DNA from: Nepenthes gracilis
Lineage: Eukaryota > Streptophyta > Magnoliopsida > Caryophyllales > Nepenthaceae
Direction: 5' to 3'
Assembly (NCBI GenBank): GCA_033239525.1
Contig: BSYO01000025.1
Span: forward strand, 14,976,001-15,040,000
Length of the DNA stretch: 64,000 nt
Shown: positions 46,761 to 59,988 of the stretch, one piece after another
Layout: the number at the start of each line of letters is the position of its first letter
Position numbering within the stretch: position 1 is the stretch's first letter
Position numbers and translations under genes: made by a program
Notes under the pieces: model-generated
What the model saw: only the letters and a program-made list of their open reading frames with translations
The model's database searches: none
Told to the model about the DNA's origin: nothing

Positions 46761-48581
46761 AACCCGGGGAGAATTTAAAGCCCTATAACCTCTTGTTTAT
46801 AATTGTAGTGTGAAGAATTAGGATTATTAGATCCAAGACTTGCTCTTTGAATTGAACATGTTTGCTGGGCACGCATCAAAACACGATACTTACTAATAGC
46901 ATATCATATATTTAACAGGAAGGTTAGTGCACAAGCAGCTTCCAAATTTCTACTCACTCGTGTGTAGAACAGCTATCTAGTAACCTGGCATCTAACAAAT
47001 AGTTTCAGGAAGGAAGAGTACCAATCAGAAACAATTAGTCTTCCATTTTATCATTCTAGTGTTCAGAGGTCAACGTAAATACAAGCTCTGGACAATGGGT
47101 TCCTCCAGTACAGAGCATACAGTGGGCACAAATTGTATCCGATATAGAGGAACTATTAAAAGGTTTCAAAAACTAAGAATGCAGGTTCCCAATTGACTTT
47201 CTTTTCTTTTTGAAGTTCATAAAGCAGTGATACTTGATGGTAAATTGAATAGGTTGAACCAAACAGAAGCTTTAGTTAGGTTTAAATACCTAGCAAGAAC
47301 TAGTCTACAATCTGCCTTTTTGAGCACATGTGCTAGTTGGATAGTGAAGGGCAACTCAGTGTGAGGCAGCCAAATTCCCGGAAACTCCTGTTTCAATCGC
47401 CATCAACATTTCCTCCCTTATCTATTTAAAAGGGGAAAAAAGGAAACAAAAGGATTGATACTGTTCAAAATATGGTGAAGGGTATGACAAGAAATTGGAA
47501 GAAGAGAAAATTACTGAATTAATTTATCAATGATTAAGTTGACAAACATGGCAGAAGAATAAGATTTAGAATCCACCAAATCAGAAAATTAGAGTTTTTT
47601 TGAAAATTCTTGAATATAAGTTACAATAAAATTTTTGGTGCTTCACTAAATAAACTACTAATAATTTGTTAAAAAATAATAAAACAACTAAATAATTAAT
47701 TATATAGTAATGCTTTTTTCATTTTCAATCTTCTTGAACCGGTCATGGAGGTGGTCCAAGACATGTAGGATGTCTTGTCCTTAATTGTTGCTCCATCTTT
47801 CAATTCTATCATTAAGACTTGGTGGTTGAGGGTGGGGTCTTAAATACTTCTTGCCGCTTCACCAATATTTGTCATGTCACGGTGGACAGTGCTTACCTTC
47901 AATTGAGATCATATCAAGGATGCATTGCCTGCTCATGCAGAATTATGGCAGCAGAGGAAGCATTGGTATTCTTGGCAATTTAAGCATTAACAACACATAA
48001 GTCGCAGATGATATACAGCATCAACGAAATAAAGTTGAACGCAATATAAAAACAAATGAATGGAAAGCAACCACGATGAAATTCCTTGTTTATGTTATAT
48101 GTTATTGATCTAGTGACCCAAAAGTTGAAGTATAATTTGTAGCAGCACCAATTAGCTAAACAATTCACAGTAGCCTTGGGCTATATTCAGGTATCCATGC
48201 AATTTGCGATGTGGTCAATTCTTTTGTACGCAAAGATTTAATCTCAATCATCCATGTAACTGAAAAACAAATGGGCTTTGTCTGTCAATATCACAGCAAC
48301 ATCATCCTCATTGTTTTGGGAAAAATTATTAAAAAAAAAAAAAACCTTACGAGAAAAAAGAATTTATCCTCATTATCAAAAAAAAAAAAAAAGGTTTGCG
48401 AAGATAGGAGCACGAGCCAAAAAGGCCATGAACATGTAGCTGAAACCCTGAATCAGTCTTGAACACAAAATAAAAAACAAGAACTGTAGCTCACTCAGCA
48501 AGCAGCAACAAATAAACGAAAAAGATAAGAAATACAAGTGCGCAGTGGGATGACGAGGAGAAAGAAAGAGTTGGGGGTTAC
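46761..48581. other. Unassigned stretch
   Basis: No protein domain was recognised in six frames. Homopolymer A runs lie at 48332-48345 and 48379-48392. It may contain introns or lost exons of the broken gene that starts at 48760 on the - strand. Confidence 0.35.
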
Positions 48582-48760
48582 CGAGAGCAGGCGGAGTGCG
48601 TCGAGGTCGCCGTAGATTCGGGAGACTCAAGGTCATAGAACTCAGGAAGAGCGTCAGAGTCGGTTTCCATGACAAGGTCATCGTCTTATTCGAGGATGCC
48701 GTCGAACACGTCGTCTTCGTCCTCTTCCGTCAACCCGTTCCTCCTCCTCGGCACAGCCAT
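48582..48760 (-). pseudogene. Broken first exon, probably of an ankyrin-repeat-type protein
   Basis: The - strand ATG at 48760 reads MAVPRRRNGLTEEDEDDVFD, then GILE, then a TAA stop at codon 25, then DDDLVMETDSD in the same frame. A second frame gives GDLDALRLLS just before a good 5' splice site G|GTAACC at 48581. Acidic MAVPRRRN starts followed by GDLDALRxAL are, from memory, typical of a plant ankyrin-repeat family; this was not checked. The exon therefore carries one stop and one frameshift, and no ankyrin repeats were found downstream to 47000. GC content is well above the flanks, as expected for a former first exon. Confidence 0.45.
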
Positions 48761-49899
48761 TTGTGTCCCCCCTCGCACTCGCGCGTTGCATCTATCCCCA
48801 GTAAATGGAACTCATTTTACATACATGTGAGGAGTTGGACAGGTGATTTAAACCCAAAGAGCCCGTAAGCCCATCTGTTAATGGGCTTTCAAAGCTAATC
48901 AGCCCAATTATTCATTTCCTTTTCCAAGAAAAAAAAAAAAAAAAACTTACTCTTTGATTACTCTTTGATTGATAATCATCCAAAGCATATGGTATTTTAG
49001 CCATTTATGGTTATTCATTGAATAATTCATCACTACAAGTAATGAAGATACATGATTTCAATAACAAGAGATCAAATATATCAAAGTTGTATGGTAGTTA
49101 TACTATCAACTTTATTAGATATTATATGGAATAAGTTAGCATGTCTTTATCTTCTCTACTTTGTAAATGACTTAAACTTATGTCAATTTCATAAGCTAAA
49201 AGGGGGTATTTTTATCCCACATTTTGCAGCTAAATTATGCAATATAAAAGTCACACAAGCTATGCTAAATTTTATTGTCAAAAAAATAATATGCAAAAAA
49301 TATTTAAAGAATAATTAAACTCTAGTAGTTCTAGTTCCATGTTACTCATAAACCGATTTAATAATGTGGTACAAAAATATTACTAGCAGTTTTTTGTGGC
49401 ATGATTAGTTGGTACAGTCTCCACTTTAGCGCTTTTTTTAGTTGATTATCTACAAATTATAGAGCTCAGTCCTCCATTTTTAACTCTTTCACACCCTCAT
49501 TATCTTTATCACTTTGTAATTTTTTAAAAAAAGTAATTCATTTGAGCGTCAGATGATATATTAAGGAGTGAGATTCGTATCATTTGAACATTTATTTAAC
49601 ATTGTGGTATGCAAGAGTCGGAACAAAATTTTAAAAATTTAATTTGAATTCATTCGAATCATTATCTAAATTCTAAATACGTATCATTGATGCTATTTAT
49701 AAAAATTCAATTAAGCCATTTGTTCTTATTTGATTTAATTACACATATTAAAAAATCCCATTAATTCACACTCTTTGACAATATCAAAAAATGGTAAACA
49801 AAAGGGCTCATGGACAATCAAATCAATAACTAAAGGATGTTCTTTCTCATAGTATCCTTCTAAAAAAGGATAGTCATGAAACTACTTACTTACTAGCCA
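48761..49899. other. Upstream flank of the broken exon, otherwise unassigned
   Basis: 48761-48860 may be its old leader. The remainder is AT-rich, with a tandem ttactctttgat duplication near 48949-48972. The frame at 49052-49318 has no recognised domain. Confidence 0.35.
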
Positions 49900-50744
49900 T
49901 TTTAGACATTAAAGTTTTGGTCATAAAATTTACGTCGATACTTAGATTGGCCAAAATAAAATAAATTATACACATGGTCCAAAATATAACACATCAATAT
50001 GTGGCTTTGACACCAATATAAATTGTAATATCAGACCTTACGTAAAGAGTTATACCCATTATTATTAATTAGAGTATACACATCTATAAAAAAAATAAAC
50101 CATAAATATATTCTAATAACTAATAACTCATCATCGGATAACCCACATCCCGAAATAATCACAAGATCACCATAACATTTTAACCTAAATGTAACATGTT
50201 GTGTCTAAAACTACATTACATCATGTTAAACATTTCATGACTGTTTGGTAACTAAAATACTATAATTTGATTAACATAATAACACTAAACAATTGTCCAA
50301 AATATAACATAATACATTAACGACTATTCAAAAATGAATTATAGCAACACAACTTTATAATTTCAGATTCTAAATTCTCTAAATATTAACTTTCTTCAGT
50401 TTTGATCATCTTGCATATACCCAAGCCTCTTATTTGAAGGAGTTAGTAAAATAGAGTAAAGAGTGAGCTAAAATTTTAATAATGCATATAATTTAATATA
50501 TGATCATATATAATTTACATTAAAAATATATTAGAAGGACAATAGATCATGATCTAATGTAATGATATAAAATTTTCATATTATTTATGCAAGAAATTTA
50601 GATTATGTATTTCCAAAATTCTTTTTATACTCTTAATCATTTCTTATTATTAAAACATGCTAAACACTGATTTTTTTAGGGAACAAAGCTAGTAAGTCTT
50701 ACCGATTAAAAGAACAAATAATCAAAACCCGGATTAAATTTGTT
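49900..50744 (-). repeat. Older gypsy LTR, left part (interrupted by 50745-52910)
   Basis: Weakly collinear with the 3' part of the younger LTR beside it: gaagga(g/a)...agtaa, gtgagct/gcgagtt, and a ggctttgacaccaatataaa / tgtgacaccgacgtcataaa pair. It is taken as the other half of the LTR whose right part is 52911-54215. The relation is tentative and needs alignment. Confidence 0.35.
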
Positions 50745-52910
50745 TGTGACGGATTACGTTTTCTAACCGAAATTCGGTAAAGTTTCAATGTAAAATTGCC
50801 ACCAGGCTAGTACAAACCTATACAAATTTTTTGTACAGTGCAAATATACAACCTCAACATCACAACACATGATCCAAAAAGTTACGACAATATGTGACAC
50901 CGACGTCATAAATCCGATTACAATATCGACTCAGATAAGATGTCACTAGGTACCCAAATAAACCATACAAACCTACAAAAATATATACATCCATCAAAAT
51001 ACAGCGAAAACTAAGTTATATGTACATCACTATCATACATATACATCAATATACAAAACCATCAAATAATATATAAAGGTACTCCACAAGTAATAAAATC
51101 ATAAAATCTAAGTCCATAAGATCATCCTCTAAGTCTTCATGCCTAGCCGACTTCTAATCCTCTACCCCACCTTATTGGGTATAAACTCGTACTCATTTGA
51201 AGGAAGGAAAAATAGTAAGGGCGAGTTAAATATTCAACAAGTGTAATATAACAAAAGATAATATACAATATATTCAGAATAAACCAGGAAAGGAAATAGG
51301 AGCAATATGTAGGAGGCATATACATGAAATATGATCAAATGTACTTTCTGAAATATATTTATCTTTTCCGTTTTACTTATTCTTTCTTTAAGTTCTAAAA
51401 TATGCAGAAATTTTATTTAACTTTATGGACCAAGGCCAGTAGGCCTTAAGCTAATGGTGCAGTTGAACGAGAAAAGAAATGTATTTATTTTTACATATTC
51501 TAAAGCGTAAACCCATGTAATTCAACACCCAATAATGAGCGATATACTTTTAATCTGTTATACGGGGTCATATCACATATGCCACCATATCCTCCATGGT
51601 CCAGAGATAGTCATCGTACTTCTGCAGTAATATCCTAAGGCATACTAAAGAATACTACTCTATTAAATACAAATTCTAAGTCCAATTCCATAATTACTTA
51701 TTCTTAGGAAATTTCATACTTATTCATAAAATATTATTCTTACTCCGAGATAACGATTCATCAAACATAACATATTATAAAATTTTCTTCTTATACTTCT
51801 TATAATTTGCATAATTCTTATGAATTTACGTGTTCACATGATATAAAGTATATGCATAATCATCATAAAATATAAAAAAATAGAAATTCTTATCACCATG
51901 AGCCAAATATGATTTTAGAGTTTCTGGATGATAAATTCATTAATAGATGCATACAACATAATTTTTACAACATATACAAGTTAATATATTTAACGTATAT
52001 ACAATTAAATATCACTATTTACGTTCGATAATATTTTAGAATATATAAAATTAACATATATAAAATATATGTGTATAAATACTAAACATAAGGAATATTT
52101 GCGTCCATAAAGTTAGAGTTATGAATTTTTAAAGTCAAATCATATATAAATTACAAACAATTCAGATAAAACCCAAAGGGGGCATGTGTAGGGTTTCAGT
52201 GAGCATAATTCCATATAAAACTATCAAATCGGATACCAAATTGATAAATTAACATATTTAAGGTATGTGTAATAATTTTCTAAAGTCAATTTATATAAAA
52301 ATTTTGAAAATCAGTTGGTAAAAATATCTAGGCGTGAGTTTAGGGTTTTGATGTGAAATACTGATTAAAACTAGAAAATTAGACATGAAATCTACATATG
52401 TGCATATTTAAGTCATGAAAATACAAAATATAAATTTAATCGGGTATCGTAATGAGGATACCTGAAAAAATAAAATAAAAGTGTAAAGAAATGAATGAGG
52501 AGGATATGGGTGCACTTGTCTTGACCAAATCTATCACTTTTCTAACTACCTTTAAGTCGGAATCGAACTCGAGAACCTTGATTTCTCCCTTCTCTCTCTT
52601 CTCCCTCACTCTCTCTCTTCTTCATGTGGGAAGCCTTGAAAAATGAGTAAATACAACCCTCGCGGGTTTTTAAATCTCAGGTTGGCGCACACAACAGGCG
52701 TTGTGCACCTGCCGCGGTGCTCGGGTGCCCGGCAAGCACAAGTCCCTTGGAAAGGTCGCTCACAGCGAAGCTTTGGGCGCTCGGCAGGCATCTCCCACCG
52801 CTGCCTCCCATCGCATCTGAACTTAATTTTTTCATATGAATTGAATCTAATTTTGATCATATTATCTTAATTATCTAAAATTATGATATTTGAAAAACTG
52901 GTACATTACA
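50745..52910 (-). mobile_element. Solo LTR, Ty3/gypsy, 2166 bp, with perfect target duplication
   Basis: On the - strand it starts TGTAATGTACCAG and ends ATCCGTCACA; on + it therefore begins TGTGACGGATTACG and ends GGTACATTACA. The five bases TTGTT stand on both sides (50740-50744 and 52911-52915). No primer site or pol adjoins either end. It is the best-bounded member of the LTR family at 1181-2727, 5011-5165 and 11050-13441. A GC-rich block at 52650-52805 corresponds to the transcribed part. Solo LTRs arise by recombination between the two LTRs of one element. Confidence 0.88.
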
Positions 52911-54215
52911 TTGTTTTCATACAATCAAATGCTGCTCATTACTATTTAAGATCTATCAATGGACAGCCATACATATAACCTTATATATGAGACCAAATGA
53001 CACTTCTTACCCGTAAATGATATGTTCAAATCTCGATAAATTACTATAATATATTGAGGTATATTATAATATATTATCCGTTAAATAATAACCATAATCC
53101 AATATATATACTTAGAAAAACTCAACAATTTTCTTCTTTCATAATTTTCTTAATCATGGAGAAAATGTTCATAATTCTTGGCTCAATTATAGAGTTTTAT
53201 CTTCAAATTCTGTAAATTCTTAACATAAAACACTGTATTATAGTTTCCTTAATTTTGTAGAACCATTCTCTGCAAATTAATGCAGTAAAATTTAGTAAAA
53301 TAGTATAAAAATTAATAGCAGTATAAAATTTACAATCATTTATTTTATCAACAACATGCAGAGACTGTGTGAAATTTCAACACATACAAGACTTGTATTT
53401 TCTAAAGAAATTTAGCTATGTAGACTTTTAAAACATATAATGTTAAATTAACATAGTAGTGTAGCATAAATTCAGGATATTGTAGAAATCAGTACATGCA
53501 AAAGTTTGCACTAATTTTTAAAACATACAGAACAATTTATATATATTTTTAGCACATATAAGATTTATACTTAATAATTTAAAATGTGCAATACCATATA
53601 TATAAATTTGAGAAATGCAAGAGTCATTAAATCTATAATTTCAAACATGCAAGTATAGTGCAGAATTTAGTTTATGTAACAGTATATATAATTTGGACAT
53701 GAAATTTATTAGTATTTTACAGAGAAATTAATAAAATTTACACACATACTAAATATAAAAATTATAATTTTGAATTTATATCATATATGAGCATTTTAAC
53801 AAGAAAAGATCAGAGAATTATGGAAAAAACAATAACAATAGAAAAAAAAAAGGTTTGGAATATACTTATGTTAACTTAATTCTCATTAAATTCTAACTTA
53901 AATCCACTTAATTTGAGCTTCTAAGGCCTTTCCTCCCTTATTTTCTCTCTTCTCCTCTTCTTTTTTACCCTCTTTTCTTGAAATTTGCTGAGAAAATAAT
54001 AAAAGTCAGTTGGAGGTCCTTTTCAATCTTGAGTGTCACTCGAGCAGCACTCAGGTGCAACTCGAGGATGGAGCTACTACAATAATGCTCTTAAGCATTT
54101 ATATTCTACCAACGAGTGCTCGGGTACCGATCAAGCGCCCCTCAGCACCAAGTAACCTTCTTTACTTTAATTGTAATTATATAAAATTAATTAATCAAAA
54201 TTATCTTAATATTTT
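52911..54215 (-). repeat. Older gypsy LTR, right part
   Basis: It repeats the architecture of the adjacent solo LTR in the same orientation. A pyrimidine-rich ttttctctcttctcctcttc stretch (53940-53960) is followed by a GC-richer segment with gtgctcgggtaccg near 54116, like the gtgctcgggtgcccgg segment at 52718. It ends where copia reverse transcriptase begins near 54215, so it was inserted into the copia element on its right. Exact termini are not found. Confidence 0.4.
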
Positions 54216-55060
54216 GATTTAGGCCTTAAATATATCAAATTCAGATGTCATATATTTAGTAATTTATGAGTGCATAAATCCACAGTGAAACCAAAGACAA
54301 CATCATCCATTTAAACTTAAGCAACAATTATACTTTTATTGGAAACTTCAACAAAAAATGAGTTATCAATAATTTTCTTAGTAAAACTATGGTCACTAAG
54401 ATATGAGGTGAGGCACTCATACTAACATTTTGGTGCTTGTTTACGACTATACAATGCCTTTTGAAACTTGTACCCATAGTTAGACAATATAGGATCAACA
54501 AATCCCTTTGGTAACGTATGCTTCCTCTTGAATGATACATTTGAGGAAGATATTTTTAATGTCAATTTGGTAAAGTTTAAACCCAATTGTACAAATAATG
54601 GATAATAAGATTTTTATGGATCCTAGATGAGTTATAGGGTTAGAAGTTTCATCAAAATCTATTTCTTCAATTTGAGTATAGCCTTAGGTAACTAGATGAG
54701 CTTTTTCTCTAATTATGTTACTACTTTTATCAAATTTATTTTTAAATATCTACCTAGTACCAATGATGTTTGTGTTTTTAGGTTTAGATACCAAGATCCA
54801 CAAATCATTTTTAATAAATTTATTCAATTTTTCATGCATAATATTAATCTAGCATTCATCATTCAAGGCTTCTTTGACCTTTTTGGGCTTTATAAAAGAG
54901 AGGTAGAACTTCTAAGCGAGTTGATTTAGAATTCACAAGCCATCACTAAGGTCACTTATGATGTAATCTTTAGGATGATTTAGTTTGACTTTAAAGGAGA
55001 GTTTCTTGCCTAGAATAATGTCCTAATCCTCATTAGGGCTATCATCAATGGTTTGTTCAG
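54216..55060 (-). pseudogene. Sirevirus-like copia reverse transcriptase, truncated
   Basis: Across stops and shifts the - strand gives NDLWILVSKPKN, EEIDFDETSNPI, IKILLSIICTIGFKLYQIDI and NIFLKCIIQEEAYVTKGFVD, then a decayed active site MDDVVFGFT (usual YVDDIIFGST) near 54280-54310. It stops at about 54215 against the gypsy LTR. RNase H is not present anywhere to the left. Confidence 0.75.
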
Positions 55061-55179
55061 GACTGAGATCATTGTATCACCCTCATCTTCCGAGCTATCA
55101 TTGTTCACAAATTACTCATTCAGGATGTTATCAATTACCACATTGATAGACTTTATCATGGTTAGTGTGTGAAGGTTGT

Positions 55180-56005
55180 ACACTTTATAGGCTCTATTTG
55201 AGTAAGAGTATACTAAGAAAATTCTTTCATTGCTTTTAGAATTTTCAGAACTTTTCCTATCTCATAGTACATAACATTTACTTTTAAAAATATAGAAGTA
55301 TTTAACATTAAGTCTTGTTCGTTTCCAAAGTTCATTCAAAATTTTATCCATTTTGGGTCTTTAGTAAACCCTATTAAAAATATGGCATGCGGTGCTCACA
55401 GCCTCACCCTAAAGATACATGGTCATATTTATTACTTTATATCATAATTCTAGCCATTTTCTAGATAACCCTATTTTTAAAATTGATAATTTCATTTTGT
55501 TGGGGAGTAATAGGGGTAGAAAATTTATGTTGTGTTCCTTTTCAATCACAAATATTGTCAAAATTAGAGTTCTCAAATTTTTTTTCATAATCACTTATAA
55601 TTCGAATAATCAAACACCTTTTTTCATTTGTGAGCTTTTTGCAAAAGGTTTTCACGCAATTAAATTTATTACATTTTTACGTATTAATTTAATCAACGAG
55701 TATTTAGAATAATCATCGACAATCACAAGGATGTACCTCTTACCTCCTAAACTCTTAATTCTAAAAGGTCCCATAATATCCATATGGATCAATTTAAAGG
55801 GACTCAATGTGTGAATGTTGGTTACCTTAGGATGACTAGTTCTAGTTTGTTTTTAAAGTTAATATGGACCACAATCATGATTCTTGAAATTTGTAAGTTT
55901 TGGCAATCTATCCACACAACTTTTCTCAAAATTTTTCGATAAACTCTTAAAGTTTAGGTGACCAAGGTGTTGTTATCATAGTTCAGTTGTGTTAATCATC
56001 GCGGG
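55180..56005 (-). pseudogene. Sirevirus-like copia integrase
   Basis: HLNFKSLSKNFEKSCVDRLP (pre-integrase), KQTRTSHPK, PFKLIHMDIMGPFRIKSLGG and VIVDDYSKY (first catalytic Asp region), then a decayed core and YL-GEAVSTACHIFNRVY. The order is right for the - strand. The wording is closest, from memory, to SIRE/Maximus elements. Confidence 0.8.
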
Positions 56006-56109
56006 ATGGCACCCTAAGACAGGTCTAAGGGCAATGCCATAGAAGTTATCAAGAGTTATTTTACATTCTAACATGAGCGATCCCTTTGTATTATTAATGT
56101 AACAATATC

Positions 56110-56370
56110 TTAAAAGAACCTAATCTCAAAATTTTCATCACAATATTGACTAATATTAAGTAGGTTAGATTTTAAACCACACACATATAATACTTCACAA
56201 GATTCTGAAAGTCCAAAAATGCCAATATGCCCTTTATTAAGAATAGGAGCTATAATTCTGTTTCCAAACATGATTGTCCTATCGGAAATGGTTAATAAGT
56301 GATGAAAGCATAAACCTGTTACCACATAAGTGCCTAAAGCATCTACGATTAACATACCACATTGAGACAT
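56110..56370 (-). pseudogene. Sirevirus-like copia protease
   Basis: An open frame contains LTISDRTIMFGNRIIAPILN, GHIGIFGLSESCEVLYVCGL and KSNLLNISQYCDENFEIRF, the flap and C-terminal block GLKxNLLSISQLCDKG of copia protease. The catalytic DSG has become VDALG, so the enzyme is dead. Confidence 0.8.
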
Positions 56371-56379
56371 TTTGAGATT

Positions 56380-56825
56380 TCAATACAATATGAGCATTGT
56401 GACAAGCAAAATTTCTATTTGAGTTTTTTTAGGTTGCTCTTCTTGATCCATACCTTTTTTTCTTGAATTTGGCTTTTTATTTAGTTTTATTACTTGTTCA
56501 TTGAGATGTTGGATATAATTGACAAGTTTGTTCATCTTTGCACTTTGTTTATGGTTGTAGTGAGGATTACTTTTATGACAATGGGTATAAATATGTTCAA
56601 TTTGTCTACAACCATGGCAAGTTGGTATAAACTTAGTATAGGTGTACACTTCACTAGTTTGATTCCTCGTTTGGTTTGTGAAGAGAGTTTTTTGTCTTTC
56701 TTCTCATAGTCTAGTTAATTACCATAGTTCTCATAGTTATCCTATTAGTGTTTAATTTTGCCAAGCTATTAGGTATATTTATCTTTTCTACACGTTGGGG
56801 CCATGGTTTAATAGGTTTAAGGGTG
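56380..56825 (-). pseudogene. Sirevirus-like copia gag, zinc-knuckle end
   Basis: CHGCRQIEHIYTHCHK near 56565-56620 is a CX2CX4HX4C knuckle. It is preceded by YTYTKFIPT and followed by a coiled QHLNEQVIKLNKKPN linker to the protease. The gag upstream of about 56825 is interrupted by inserted DNA. Confidence 0.75.
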
Positions 56826-58344
56826 TTGGTGGATGGAACTATAAAGTACATATTTCTAGTTTATAATTTTCATTATAATTAATTAAGACAAAATAATAAA
56901 ATTCTTAAGGTCAATTGAAGATTTAGATCAAAATCAATTTTCTAACGGGATTATAACAAGTTGAGTGATGCCCAACCAACATTTAACGCATGCACGTATA
57001 TGTTTTGGGTAGAAAGAAAATACTAATGACACTGACTGACATTTGTATCTATTTTATGTAGATTACTCATGTCGGATGTACACTTAAGAGATGCATGTAT
57101 GTAAATGTGGTAGATTACATGCGCTTGAGGGAGCTTATGTGCCGTATGATTTTTGTCTCATCACCTAATGTGTGCCTCCTAATTGGCACTTGTGTGTGGT
57201 CAGGCATGATCCACCCATAACTCTACATGACATGCAAACTTGCTATGAATAGGTTTTTTTATTGATTTTGTATTATTTTTAGCTGGTTTTTAGAGAGGAG
57301 AGAGATAAAGAAGAGGATAAGAGAGAGAAATAGGGAGAATGAGAAATCAAAGAGAAATCAAACAATCCTTGAGTAAAATTAAGTTAAGAAAAGTGCCTTC
57401 CAAGGCTCTTATTCTCTTGTTATTATTATTTTTGATCTTTATGAATATTTATTATATTAAATCTTCATATATACTATAATTTTATATATAAAATATTTAT
57501 ACTCCACATTTATATACTCTCATTCTTATTCTGTATAATTTTTATGAAATTCATGTCCATAATTCATATACATTAAATCTTTTACAGCAACACCTATGTA
57601 TTCTTTAAAATTTGTTTAAATATTATTATATGTTTGTGATTCTCATATATATATGTTTCTGTATATCTCATACTTTGAAATACAATGAAGAAGTTATATT
57701 AATTATGTTGATTTCTTGTAAATCTTGCAGAATTATGCAGACATGCCTTGAATCTTTAATAATATAATTATGCATATTTAAAAATTTTATTTAACTATTC
57801 TAATATATTCTTAAATTGTTCATAAATATTCCTACATATTCATAAGTTTCTATATGTCATTAATTTAAAAACATAAAGAAGAAAACTTTACAAATATTGA
57901 AAGTTAAGGATATTTTTTTGGTGTAAAAAAATATAAAAATATATTCATATTTGAGTAGAATATTTTATTTGATTATATATAGACCATTATAAAAATTGAC
58001 AGTGATATATTCTAACATATTTTAGTATATTATAGTGATAATTAAGGTTTAAACTCTGTGTATATATGATGACCCAATTACATATTCTAAATAGTAATGT
58101 ATGACTTTTGATTGTGTGAAAAGATATATAACCCAAGTTTTGATTATTCGTTCCTTTTTTGATTAGGCCTATTGAAAATTAGTCCATAAGAATTTGTATG
58201 ATCTTACTATATTTTATGATGTATTGTTTTGATAAATAAAAATTAAATTATTAGTCTAAAGTTTATGCAAGAACATCATGAAAATTATATGATTTTGTAT
58301 TTGATTTTAGATCATATCCCCTTTAGCCACTTTTGGGTGTGACA
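56826..58344 (-). repeat. Probable solo LTR inserted in copia gag
   Basis: Gag motifs resume on the far side (58560-58690), so about 1.5-1.7 kb here is foreign. On the - strand it starts TGTCACACCCAAAAG at 58344, a usual gypsy LTR start, and contains a pyrimidine-rich tctctctcttatcctcttc leader-like stretch near 57300-57330. The other end is uncertain and no target duplication was found, so treat the limits as approximate. Confidence 0.4.
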
Positions 58345-58804
58345 CTTTGGGTACCATAGTTTGATTGATTACTTTATTTTGAGTTATTTGTCAATATTTA
58401 ATTGGTAGGTTTACATATGATATTTATTTAAGATTTTATTTTTTTATTAGAATAAATAATAGAATTTTGAAAAATGAAGGACTAAAATCATATTCTAATA
58501 TATTCTAATAATAAGATTAGAAATTTGGTTTTGTGGACGTGATACAATAAGAAATTCAATTTTGGGAAAGTGACAGGAATGAATATTATTTTTCAGTTAC
58601 CATTCATTTTGAAAATATTTTCTATAAATCCCAGCCCATTCTTATTTCTAATTGCCTTACCCAAGCCTAAAATGTAATCAAGTTTCTTTGTTTTACTTGG
58701 AAATTTTTTAGATCATTTTTTGTATATTCATGGTCCATTTTTAGGACTTGATTTTTCATTTAGGGATGTATTCAATATCTAAGTTTATGATGTTTGGTAC
58801 TGGC
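58345..58804 (-). pseudogene. Sirevirus-like copia gag, middle part
   Basis: The - strand near 58570-58690 reads KLDYILGLGKAIRNKNGLGF and, further on, KIIFIPVTFP. This matches the LDxILxxGK-xxxKxGLGF ... KTxFVPA segment between the coiled coil and the zinc knuckle of Sirevirus gag. It links the pieces on both sides of the two inserted LTRs. Confidence 0.65.
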
Positions 58805-59988
58805 TGTTGGGTTTGGTCACTCTCTTATGAATAACTCAATAAATGAATGTGTTATTAGAAGAACGCACAAGAATTTGTGCAAATTTTAGAGTATTCATAC
58901 GCGTGACAAATGACCAAAAGAGCAGTAAGAGTGCTGCTCTTGGACCGACCTACTAGGTAGCAGGATGTCAGCCGGCTGGACAGCAGGAGGTTGGTTGGCC
59001 ACGGAGATCGACCAGAGGACTGCCGGCCGGTCAACAGGAGGTCGGTCGGTTGAAGAAAGATCGGGCAGGAGCAGCCAAGTCTGTGTGGCTGAGTTGGGAT
59101 GAGTCCAGACAAAGAGGTCGACTGAGGGCACTAACTGATGGTTGAAGACACTAATGACGGTCGAGGACACTAGGTGATTGCCGATGATGCTAGTTAATGG
59201 CCAAAGATACTAATAACGGCCGAGGATAGTAGGTGATGGTCGAGAATAGCTTGTCTGAAAAGTTGGCAACTGACTTTGTAGAATAGTTGACTTTTCAAAG
59301 TTGATAAGTTTTACAGAGCAGGTAACTAACTTATAGAGCATGCGCCATTTGTATAGAGTAAGTTGATTTGTAGAGTATGCACCATCTGTGGAAGCACGAA
59401 AACTGGCGAAGGTATAGAAAATGACAAAATTGATGTGACAAATTATCTATAAGATCAACCAGGTAAGCAGATGGGATTTAGAGCCGACATCATTATAAAG
59501 CGTATCAGGTGCTTCAGAAGCTGGTGCGGTGGAACGTGGAATGGATGGTGGAATGGAGTAGAGTGTGGAATGGAGCTCTCGCCATTCGCCGTTTGCCGCT
59601 TACCCTTGTAAAATCAGTGAGCGGAGAGTTCCACTAGTGAGAGAAATGAGATAAGAAAAGTAGAGAGAAAAGGAAGGAAGGAGAGTTTCTTTATTCTAGA
59701 AATTATTTTTTTTATTCTGTTTCGGATGAGTTGTTGGTATTCTATCTCGGGTGGGTTGCTAGTATTCTATTTCGAGATTGTTTGTAATTGATTTTATATA
59801 GTAAAATTTTTTTAAAAAATTTGTCACATAATTTTTTTCTTAATTGAAAATGATTTTTCATATTAAAAATTATTGTACATTCTTGTATTCATTGTGCACA
59901 CATTTTTGGTGGCTGATGGCCAACGGAGGGTTCAAATTTTTTTTGTTACAACCAAATTGTGTGTGAATCCGAGTGTCAAACCCCAACA
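58805..59988. mobile_element. Solo LTR TGTTGGGTTTG...CAAACCCCAACA, 1184 bp
   Basis: The terminal inverted bases are TGTTGGGTTTG and CAAACCCCAACA. Flanks are CTGGC on the left and CTGAC on the right, a target duplication with one change. Copia gag reads up to both sides. It contains short tandem units near 59120-59250 (gaggacactaggtgatggc-like) and a duplicated ggtattctatctcgggtgg unit near 59730-59785. The orientation of its lost element is unknown. Frames at 58855-59170 are incidental. Confidence 0.75.

Noticed and set aside
52643..52870. Overlapping 75- and 84-aa frames in the GC-rich block
   Set aside because: The block is the transcribed part of a solo LTR; the same block in related LTRs is not open.
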